Below, piece after piece: positions 15,147-21,834 of a stretch of DNA of 22,521 nt. The notes under the pieces were generated by a model. That model searched no databases and was not told the DNA's origin. It was given only the letters and a program-made list of their open reading frames with translations. Made by a program: the position numbers and the translations under genes. The stretch lies in the NCBI GenBank assembly GCA_022571575.1, contig JACZXN010000003.1, positions 1 through 22,521 of the forward strand, in the 5' to 3' direction. Positions within the stretch are counted from its first letter, which is position 1; every line of letters starts with the position of its first letter. The DNA comes from Chloroflexota bacterium. GTDB lineage: Bacteria; Chloroflexota; Dehalococcoidia; UBA3495.

Positions 15147-15800
15147 ATGGCTGAAGAAGCCCAGACCATCAGAAAGGACAACGAGCCGGTAAGCATCGCA
15201 GTTTGGTACGACTACATTTGACCCTGGTGCTACGTCGGCCTGGAGCGGGTCGACAAGTTGGCCAACGAGTACGACATAACCGTTGAGGGCCGAGCCTATT
15301 TGCTGCGGCCCGACACCCCCAAAGAGGGCTCCGACCGGCCCCAGCGTCCCGGCGAGACCGCCGACGAGCTGTCCGAACCGCTGCGGGGCCAGGCCAAAGA
15401 GGCGGGCCTGATCATGAAGCCGCCGGGCCGGACTCCCAATACCCTCTATGCCCTGGAGGCCACCGAGTACGCCCAGCAGCACGGTAAGTTCCTGGACTTC
15501 CACCACGCCGCCTACAAGGCGTTCTGGGAGGACCGGAAGGACCTGGGCGAGCTTGAGGTGCTCCACGCCGTGGCCCATAGCGTGGGCCTGGACGGCGACG
15601 ACATGTTGAAGCACCTGGAAGAGAAGACCTACGCCGAAGCGGTCATGGGCCAGTACCAAGAGGCGCTCAAGTACGGGATCAGCGGCATCCCCACCTTCCT
15701 GGTGGGCAACCTGCTCTTCACGGGCGCCCATCCCTACAACATCTTCAAGTCGGCCATCGAGCGCTTCCTGAACGAGGGAGTCCCACCGGCCTCCGAGTAA
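15147..15800 (+). CDS. DsbA/FrnE-like selenoprotein oxidoreductase (UGA = Sec25)
   Basis: A thioredoxin-fold DsbA-family oxidoreductase of 217 residues, if the in-frame TGA at 15219-15221 is read as selenocysteine. The active site then reads U25-P-W-C28, where relatives have Cys-Pro-Trp-Cys followed by Y-V-G. Before it stands VSIAVWYDYI, the first beta strand; after it comes a helical insertion (about 75-165) and the cis-Pro loop GIPTF (Pro182). The ATG at 15147 has AGGAGG at 6-nt spacing, a strong site that would be pointless for a 24-codon peptide. A start after the TGA (TTG 15258) would lose the active site. A SECIS-like hairpin follows the TGA. There is no signal peptide, so it probably acts in the cytoplasm, like FrnE or 2-hydroxychromene-2-carboxylate isomerase relatives. 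Its redox partner is unknown. Confidence 0.88.
15234..15254 (+). promoter_or_regulatory. bSECIS-like hairpin of the DsbA-like gene
   Basis: GTCGGCC (15234-15240) pairs with GGTCGAC (15248-15254) over 7 bp with one G-U pair, closing a 7-nt loop TGGAGCG. The loop begins 20 nt after the TGA and has G at its second and third positions. Bacterial SECIS elements place a small stem-loop with an early loop G roughly 16-37 nt after the UGA, to bind SelB. Confidence 0.7.
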
Positions 15801-15849
15801 TAACCGTAACAACGGGTCATGACAGAGTCCCGGTCCCTAAAAAGGCATC

Positions 15850-15878
15850 AAAAAGGCCCGCCATCAGCGGGCCTTTTT
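15850..15878. terminator. Strong bidirectional terminator
   Basis: A perfect GGCCCGC/GCGGGCC stem (15855-15861 with 15867-15873) and 5-nt loop is flanked by five A on the left and five T on the right. It therefore works on both strands. It separates the convergent DsbA-like gene and the ABC exporter operon. Confidence 0.92.
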
Positions 15879-15902
15879 CGTACCTGGTTTAGCCTTGCTC
15901 CG

Positions 15903-17825
15903 TCAGTCGTCGGCCGGTGACGGGACCAGGGAGGGGCCTCCCTGCGCCGATGGCTCGTCGCCTTCCACATCGAGCCCGTAGTTGACCGCGTAGAGCCGGG
16001 CATAGAACCCGCCCTTCTTGGCCAGTAATTCTTCGTGGCTGCCCATCTCCACCAACTCACCGCGATCCAACACCACGATGTTGTCGGCGTTCCGCACCGT
16101 GGAGAGCCGGTGGGCGATGACGATGGAAGTCCGGCCCCGCAACACCCGCTGCAAAGCCTTCTGGATCAGCACCTCGGTGTGGGTGTCGATGTTGGCGGTC
16201 GCCTCATCCAGAATGATGATCCGCGGGTCACCGACCACCGCCCGGGCGAAGCTGAGGAGCTGGCGCTGGCCCACGCTCAGGTTGATGCCCCGCTCGGCCA
16301 GGACCGTGTCGTAGCCCAGGTCCAGAGCCATGATGAAATCATGGGCCCCAACGGTCTGGGCGGCGGCCACCACCGCGTCGTCGGGGATCTCTTCCTTGTT
16401 GTACCGGATGTTGTTGGCCACCGTTCCGGAGAACAGGTAGGGTTCCTGCAACACCATGCTCATCTGACTGACCAGCGAATGGCGGGTGACGTCCCGGATG
16501 TCGTGCCCGTCCACGGTGATCCGGCCCTTGGTCACGTCGGCGAACCGGTGAATCAGAGTAACGAACGTGCTCTTGCCGGCGCCGGTGGCACCGACCAAGG
16601 CCACGTTGTCTCCGGCTTTGATGTGCAGGGTTATCCCCTTCAGAACGTCCACGCCGGGCACGTAGTGGAAGCTTACGTCTTCGAACTTGATCTCACCCTG
16701 GACCTGGGGCAGTTCGATGGCGTTGGGCTTGTCCACCACCTCGGGTTTCAGGTCCAGGACCTCAAAGATGCGGACGCCGGCGGCCATGGCGCGTTGCAAT
16801 TGGCTGTACTGCATGGTCAGGTGGCGCACCGGTTCGAAGAACCGTTGGATATAGAGGGCGAAGGCCAGCAATACCGCCCATTCCAGGTTCCCGCCTTTGA
16901 ACATGACGCCGCCCATCAGGACAACGCCGAACCCCATTCCCAACCCCATCAGGACTTCTACAAACGGCTGGAGTGCGCCTGAGTACCGGCTGGCTTCCAG
17001 ATTGGCGTTCAGGTGCTCGGTGTTCAAATCATCGAAGTGCTCCATATTCACTTCCTGCCGGTTGAAGCTCTCCACGACCCGGACCCCGGTGATGTTCTGG
17101 TTGTACTCGCCGTTGACCATGGCGATGGCCCGGCGGATGCGCATGAAGGAGTGACGGGCAAACTTCTGCCAGTAGCCCAGGATAAAGAAGAGCACCGGCA
17201 GGATGCTCATGCTGACCAGGGCCAGCCGCCAGTCGATCACCAGCATGATGATGATGATGCCCACCAGGCTGAGGAGGTCTGAAAGGCTCTGAACGATCAG
17301 CTCAAAGGTCTCCTGCAGTTGGAGGACATCGCTCTGGCTCCGGGACATGATCCGGCCCACCGGGGTGCGGTGGAAGAAGGAGGGTGAAAGCTCCTGCAGG
17401 TGGTTGAACATGCCGGTGCGCAGGGAATAAAGGATGCCCTGACCGACCTTGGGCATGTAGATGAATTGGACGAAATTCGCTCCGAAATGAAGGATAGTGA
17501 CGCCGACGAAGATGAGGCCGATTATGTGCAGGTGCGAGACGTCGCCGGGTTCGATGGCCCAGGTGATGCCTTTCAATATCAACCAGGGGATGGCCACGTT
17601 GCCAAGGGTATAGACCAGCACCGCGGCCAGGGCGATGAGGGCATCCCGCTTGTAGGGCCAGATGTAGGTCATCAACCGGACCACGACCTTGTGGTCGTAG
17701 GCCGCGCCGACGATGCTATCGTCGGTCAGGTTGTCCATGTTGGCGACGTTCATCCCGTGGGCGCCGATGCCCCGCATGCCGCCCATCATGCCGCCGACTC
17801 CGCCTCCCGGTCCCGCAGCCCTCAT
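15903..17825 (-). CDS. ABC exporter, catalytic subunit of a heterodimer (TMD-NBD)
   Basis: A 640-residue half-transporter of the ABC exporter type: about six transmembrane helices (residues 62-330), then an ATPase domain. Walker A is GATGAGKST (412-420), the signature is the deviant LSVGQ (516-520), Walker B is RIIILD with the catalytic Glu541, and the switch His572 is in IAHRLSTV. The N-terminus (5-25) is rich in Gly and Met and probably unstructured. Its ATG shares one base with the stop of the upstream subunit (TGATG), and GGGAGGGG precedes it, indicating translational coupling. It should pair with that subunit, in the manner of TM287/288 or BmrCD. The substrate (drug, lipid or peptide) is not predictable. 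Confidence 0.93.
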   Translation of the reverse strand: MRAAGPGGGVGGMMGGMRGIGAHGMNVANMDNLTDDSIVGAAYDHKVVVRLMTYIWPYKRDALIALAAVLVYTLGNVAIPWLILKGITWAIEPGDVSHLHIIGLIFVGVTILHFGANFVQFIYMPKVGQGILYSLRTGMFNHLQELSPSFFHRTPVGRIMSRSQSDVLQLQETFELIVQSLSDLLSLVGIIIIMLVIDWRLALVSMSILPVLFFILGYWQKFARHSFMRIRRAIAMVNGEYNQNITGVRVVESFNRQEVNMEHFDDLNTEHLNANLEASRYSGALQPFVEVLMGLGMGFGVVLMGGVMFKGGNLEWAVLLAFALYIQRFFEPVRHLTMQYSQLQRAMAAGVRIFEVLDLKPEVVDKPNAIELPQVQGEIKFEDVSFHYVPGVDVLKGITLHIKAGDNVALVGATGAGKSTFVTLIHRFADVTKGRITVDGHDIRDVTRHSLVSQMSMVLQEPYLFSGTVANNIRYNKEEIPDDAVVAAAQTVGAHDFIMALDLGYDTVLAERGINLSVGQRQLLSFARAVVGDPRIIILDEATANIDTHTEVLIQKALQRVLRGRTSIVIAHRLSTVRNADNIVVLDRGELVEMGSHEELLAKKGGFYARLYAVNYGLDVEGDEPSAQGGPSLVPSPADD

Positions 17826-19684
17826 CAGTTGTCCCCTCCCGTATCAGCTGCCAGCCGTGGGCTCCCGCCACCCCCGGCGCCGTCGGCCTGAATACCGTCG
17901 TCGGGAGTCAGAGAGGCGTCCAGCAACAATTCCTCCTGAGGCTGTAGCTGGAGGTCGTAGATGTCCCGGTAGATGCCGTTTGCCGCCAGGAGCTCTTCGT
18001 GGGTCCCCTGCTCTGCTATCCGCCCATCTTTCAACACGACGATCAGGTCGGCTTCCCGGACGGTGCTCAGGCGGTGGGCAATGACGAAGGTTGTCCGGTC
18101 CTTCATCACGTTGACCATTGCCCGGTGGATCATCCGTTCGGTCTGGACATCGACGCTGGATGTGGAGTCGTCCAAGATCAGGACCGGCGGGTCGATGAGA
18201 AGGCTGCGGGCGATGGAGAGCCGCTGCCGTTGGCCGCCGGAAAGGGTTGCGCCGCGCTCTCCGACCCAGGTGTCGTAGCCGTCGGGCAGGGAATCGATCT
18301 GGTCATGGAGTTGGGCCACCGTGGCGGCGCGGACCACGTCTTCCCGGGTGGCGTCTTTCACCCCGTAGGCTATGTTGTCGTGAATGGTGGCGCCGAACAG
18401 GAAAACGTCCTGTTGGACGATCCCCACGTTGTGGCGAAGGGATTCCAGGGTGAACTCCCGAATGTCCTGGCCGTCGATGGTGATGCGCCCTTCCGAAACG
18501 TCGTAGAACCGGGGCAGCAGGTTGACGATGGTGCTCTTGCCGCTGCCCGGAGCGCCCAGGATGGCGGTTATCTGGCCCGGCTTGGCCGAGATGCTGAGGT
18601 GCTGCAACGCGGGCATCCGCGACTCGTAGGCGAAAGACACATCTTCGAATTCCACGCGTCCCTGAGGCCTCTTCAATACCGTGGCGTTCGGCTTCTCCAT
18701 CACGGGAGACTCGGCATCCAGCACCTCGAAGAGCCGGCCACCCGACGTGATGGCTCTGGAGAAGGAGTTGATGATGAAAGATGACATGCGGATCGGGAAG
18801 GTCAGCTGGCTCAGGTAGAGGATGAACATGGTCAGTCCGCCGGCGGTCAGGTCTCCCCGGATCACTTCCCATCCTCCGTACCAAAGAATCAGGCCCAGGC
18901 CCGAGGTGAAAAAGAAGGTCATCCAGGCGCTGTTGGTGCCCTGCAGCCGCTCTGACTGGAAGTACTCTTCCCGGAGTTCCTGGGCTTTCCTGGCGAATTT
19001 TCGCTTCTCATACTCCTCGGAGGCAAAGGCCTTCACCACGTGGATGCCCACCAGGTTCTCCTGGAGGATGGTTACCGCCTCGCCCATCCGTATTTGGACC
19101 CGCATCCACATCCGGCGGAGCCTTCCCATGACCAGGGAAGAGCGGATGACGATGAAGGGCACAAAGGCCAGGCTGATGAGGGTGAGCTCCCAGTTCATGA
19201 AGATGAGTATCGCCAAGAGGGCGATCACTCGGACCACCACTTCCAGGGCACGGACCAAGCCCATGTTGACGAACCGCCGGACCGCCTCGACGTCCGCCGT
19301 GGCCTTGGACATCAGGTCGCCGGTGTGTTCCTTGTCGTGGTAGGCGAAGCTCAGGTGCTGGAGTTTGTCGTAGAACCGGTTGCGGATCTCGTAGGAGACC
19401 TTCTGCGACAGGGAATCCGTGGCGTAGGTGCGGGCGAAATCCAGGAAGCCGCGTAACAAGCTGGCGCCGAGCAGGGCCAGGGCGATGAAGGTAAGCGTGC
19501 TGGTGCTGACCGGTATCGCGGTGACGCCATCGGCATCGACGAGGACCAAGAGGTCGATGGCTTCACCGAATAGTCTGGGTATCAGCAGGGAGACGCCGAT
19601 CGCGGCTAGGAAGCTCAGATAAGCCAAGATCAGGCGGACGCGGAACTGCCACGCAATCTTGGTGATACGAATGAGGATTTCCAT
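17825..19684 (-). CDS. ABC exporter, non-catalytic-site subunit of a heterodimer (TMD-NBD)
   Basis: A 619-residue half-transporter, first gene of the two-gene exporter operon. Transmembrane helices span roughly residues 18-310. The ATPase domain has Walker A GAPGSGKST (377-385), a canonical LSGGQ (481-485), Walker B VLILDD with Asp506 in place of the catalytic Glu, and His537 in IAHRLSTV. The Asp substitution, together with the LSVGQ signature of the partner, places both deviations in one composite ATP site, leaving the other site canonical. That is the pattern of heterodimeric exporters. A Gly-rich, acidic C-terminal tail of about 45 residues follows the ATPase fold. It ends in TGA. Confidence 0.93.
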   Translation of the reverse strand: MEILIRITKIAWQFRVRLILAYLSFLAAIGVSLLIPRLFGEAIDLLVLVDADGVTAIPVSTSTLTFIALALLGASLLRGFLDFARTYATDSLSQKVSYEIRNRFYDKLQHLSFAYHDKEHTGDLMSKATADVEAVRRFVNMGLVRALEVVVRVIALLAILIFMNWELTLISLAFVPFIVIRSSLVMGRLRRMWMRVQIRMGEAVTILQENLVGIHVVKAFASEEYEKRKFARKAQELREEYFQSERLQGTNSAWMTFFFTSGLGLILWYGGWEVIRGDLTAGGLTMFILYLSQLTFPIRMSSFIINSFSRAITSGGRLFEVLDAESPVMEKPNATVLKRPQGRVEFEDVSFAYESRMPALQHLSISAKPGQITAILGAPGSGKSTIVNLLPRFYDVSEGRITIDGQDIREFTLESLRHNVGIVQQDVFLFGATIHDNIAYGVKDATREDVVRAATVAQLHDQIDSLPDGYDTWVGERGATLSGGQRQRLSIARSLLIDPPVLILDDSTSSVDVQTERMIHRAMVNVMKDRTTFVIAHRLSTVREADLIVVLKDGRIAEQGTHEELLAANGIYRDIYDLQLQPQEELLLDASLTPDDGIQADGAGGGGSPRLAADTGGDN

Positions 19685-20005
19685 CTAATCGTATATGCCT
19701 GGTCCACCTACCGCAAAAGAGAGATACTCAGCGGCTGCCGAAAATCGGCACGCCGATTCTTAAGGTACATTGCGGAACGGGGTTTTTGCGCTGCCGGATA
19801 CTTGAGTTCGGTACCTGACCCAAGTTAAGCACCTGATTCAATACCTGGCGGCCAACCAATCATAAACCCAAAGAGACGGCCAGTTCAAGCTGAATCGTAG
19901 TTTCGTGGAGTTTGCACCGCCGCGGCCGCTTGACATAACCAGGGCCTCCAACCGATCTGGCGGAGGCCCCCGCGACTGGAAACCGGCGGGATCCCGGTTG
20001 CGCGG
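19685..20005. other. 321-bp intergenic region between the exporter and the methyltransferase operon
   Basis: It holds a perfect AATCGGC/GCCGATT dyad (19743-19758) upstream of the exporter, and the terminator-like hairpin at 19942-19969. The pentamer ACCTG recurs at 19813, 19831 and 19843 without regular spacing. I see no coding sequence and no convincing promoter for the exporter. Confidence 0.6.
19942..19969 (-). terminator. Terminator-like hairpin after the methyltransferase operon
   Basis: GGGCCTCC (19942-19949) and GGAGGCCC (19962-19969) form a perfect 8-bp stem with a 12-nt loop, 36 nt past the stop of the downstream methyltransferase. The minus-strand sequence after it lacks a solid U-run, so termination may be weak or factor-assisted. 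Confidence 0.45.
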
Positions 20006-20779
20006 CTACGGTTTTCGGGCCCGGATGTTGGCGCCCATGGTCTCGAAGCTGTGGGCGTTCGCTTCACCCTCAGCCCCCAAGAACACGTCTTTGGTCGATA
20101 CCAGTTCCACATCGGCCAGGCCGGAACTCTGGATGGCGTCCAGGTACTCTCCTGCCAGGAGAGCGCCGCCGATTCAAGCGGTCCAGAGGTCCACGTCCTC
20201 TTTGGCCTCGTCGGGCACCTGTTTGTAGACCACGATGTCGGCCAGATGCAGGCGTCCGCCGGGCTTCAAGACCCGGAAAACCTCTTTGAACACTGCATAT
20301 TTGTCGGGAGTCAGGTTGATCACGCCGTTGGAGATGACCACATCCACCGAATCGTCGGGGACGGGCAGTTCCTCGGCGAAGCCCTTCTTGAATTCCACCT
20401 GGGTCAGTCCCAGGCTTTCGGCGGTCTTCCGGGCCCGTTCCAACATGGCGTCGGTCATATCCACGCCGATCACCCTGCCCGTGGGACCAACGAACCTGCC
20501 GGCGATCAGGCAATCGAAGCCGCATCCGGAGCCGATATCCAGCACCGTCTCACCCGAAGCGATCTCGCCCACCGAGAAGGGATTGCCCACCCCGGCGAAA
20601 GACTCCACGGCCTCCGGCGGCAGGCCGGCCAAAAGGTCTTCGGGATATTCCAGAATCTTGGCCAAGGGCAGGCCGTGGTGAAAGTGAAAGGTCGACTCTG
20701 GACTGCTGGCTAGCTCGGTGTATTTCTCCTGGATCTCGCTGCGCAGTATCTCTATCTTGGGCGCGACCTGAGTGGCCAT
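20006..20779 (-). CDS. ArsM-like SAM methyltransferase, selenoprotein (UGA = Sec202)
   Basis: A class I SAM-dependent methyltransferase of the arsenite methyltransferase-like family, 257 residues when the TGA at 20174-20176 is read as Sec202. The SAM site is VLDIGSGCGFDC (79-90), with the GFDC motif common in this family, then VIGVDMTDAML. The block SNGVINLTPDK (150-160) normally has Cys where Gly152 stands. The TGA falls in LWTA-U-IGGALL, where relatives read C-I-A-G-A-L-L. Beyond it the frame continues 55 codons of plausible sequence to TAG. ATG at 20779 follows GGGGGG at 5-nt spacing. A SECIS-like hairpin follows the TGA. Cys86, Cys90 and Sec202 are the possible soft-metal ligands. Arsenic is one candidate substrate; the missing middle Cys leaves this open. 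Confidence 0.87.
20147..20163 (-). promoter_or_regulatory. bSECIS-like hairpin of the downstream methyltransferase
   Basis: On the minus strand CTCTCC pairs perfectly with GGAGAG across a 5-nt loop TGGCA; an inner T-A pair would leave a GGC loop. The loop begins 17 nt after the TGA and carries G at position 2. This fits the spacing and loop rule for a bacterial SECIS element. Confidence 0.75.
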
Positions 20780-20831
20780 ATCGTCCCCCCATCGAAGTTT
20801 GGTCCGCAATCGTCCCTGGCCAGTTTCTCTA

Positions 20832-21578
20832 TTATCTATGGGCGATTATATCAGCCGCCAGGGATTTTCGGTTATTGGTGCGGGCGTTTCGGCTGGTCCG
20901 TAAGACCTTCGCGCCGGCGAATCCAGCGGCGCGGAATTCGTCTAGGAAGAGCCCCTCTTCCTTGGCGCCGGCAACTCAAGAGAACCAGTTGGCGAGGCCG
21001 GCCCGTTCCTCTTCGTCCATGGGCTCCCGGAGGATTATCTCCGCGCCAAAAAAAACTCCTCCGGGACGGATGACCCGGGCTAATTCTTGGAAAAGGCCGG
21101 CCCGGTTGGGGTTGAGATTGAAGATTCCGTTCACCAAGACAACATCGAAGGCGCCGTCGGAAAAGGGGATCTGGTGTCCTTCCCCTTCCTTGAATTCGAC
21201 GTTGGCTGCTCCGGCCTCCGCGGCTCCGGCACGGGCATGGGACAACATCGATGGGCTGAAGTCCACTCCATGAACCCGGCCCGCCGTTCCGGTTTTTGCC
21301 GCCGCGATCAAGGAGTCCATGCCCGCTCCGCAACCGAGGTCCAAAACCGTGGACCCGGCCGGAATCTCGGCGAAAACCGATACGTTGGACACGCCGGTGA
21401 ACCGTTCCACCGATGACTCGGGGAGACCTTGCAAGAGGGCTTCCGGGTACCCCAAACTCAGGGCGAAGTCATATCCGATGGGGAATGGATGGGAGTCCCG
21501 AGGATGATCCGCGGCCTTGGAATAGGCCTCCCGGACCTTGTCCACCAGCTCGTCCGCCAACGCCGAGTCGAACTGCAT
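20832..21578 (-). CDS. ArsM-like SAM methyltransferase paralog, selenoprotein (UGA = Sec201)
   Basis: A second class I SAM methyltransferase, 248 residues when the TGA at 20976-20978 is read as Sec201. The SAM site is VLDLGCGAGMDS (78-89) and VHGVDFSPSML; it lacks the GFDC Cys of its neighbour. NGIFNLNPNRAGLFQELARVIRPGG (150-174) is the block after motif III, again with Gly in place of the usual Cys. The TGA lies in NWFS-U-VAGAKEEG, aligned with the Cys of C-x-A-G-A in relatives; 47 further codons run to TAA and include the expected FLDEFRAAGF helix. Its only other thiol is Cys83. ATG at 21578 has GGAG 8 nt upstream. It is the first gene of a two-gene operon; 52 nt separate it from the next methyltransferase. 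Substrate unknown. Confidence 0.86.
20944..20962 (-). promoter_or_regulatory. bSECIS-like hairpin of the upstream methyltransferase
   Basis: On the minus strand AGGAAGAG and CTCTTCCT form a perfect 8-bp stem with a GGG loop. The loop starts 22 nt after the TGA and begins with G. It is the strongest of the three candidate SECIS hairpins in the window. Confidence 0.78.
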
Positions 21579-21608
21579 ATCCGCTGCTCCAAGGACTGGG
21601 TTTCCCGG

Positions 21609-21637
21609 ATTTTACCGGCCTATTCCCATAAGCACAA
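21609..21637 (-). promoter_or_regulatory. Promoter of the methyltransferase operon
   Basis: On the minus strand TTGTGC (21632-21637) and TAAAAT (21609-21614) are separated by exactly 17 nt. The -10 matches five of six consensus bases and the -35 three. The implied leader before the ATG at 21578 is about 25 nt. The sequence upstream is notably AT-rich for this genome. Confidence 0.5.
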
Positions 21638-21733
21638 TTCTAATTGGTCTATGTTGATAATAAATAATGGTTTATGTGTGGGCAGTGCTGAGGCCGACGA
21701 AGTATCGCGGCTACAATTTCATGGCTGTAACGT

Positions 21734-21750
21734 AAAAGCCGGCCCCCGGC
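21734..21750 (-). terminator. Terminator candidate downstream of argS
   Basis: On the minus strand GCCGG and CCGGC form a 5-bp stem around a GGG loop, followed by four T (21734-21737). It lies about 85 nt beyond the argS stop and before the methyltransferase promoter. Confidence 0.5.
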
Positions 21751-21834
21751 CCTTTGATCAAGAGAAGCCGGTAAAAAGATTGGGGCGAATGCCGGGCGTT
21801 TGGTCCGGCCGCGGGATTCCAGGTGGAACGGCGG

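Noticed and set aside
15258..15800. A separate short DsbA-like gene starting at TTG 15258
   Set aside because: It would lack the first strand and the whole redox active site and has no ribosome binding site. The frame upstream of the TGA encodes exactly the missing part and has a strong AGGAGG.
14187..15812. A 541-codon open frame on the minus strand
   Set aside because: It lies antisense to the HAD and DsbA-like genes, has no recognisable domain and owes its length to the GC-rich codon usage of the plus strand.
13514..17827. Reassignment of TGA to Trp or Gly in this organism
   Set aside because: otsB and the upstream exporter gene end with TGA at normal protein ends, and the affected columns are Cys in relatives, not Trp or Gly.
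20006..21578. The in-frame TGAs as nonsense mutations making pseudogenes
   Set aside because: Three independent TGAs all fall on conserved Cys columns, each has a well-placed hairpin downstream, and the downstream frames stay intact and family-like. Random nonsense would not do this.
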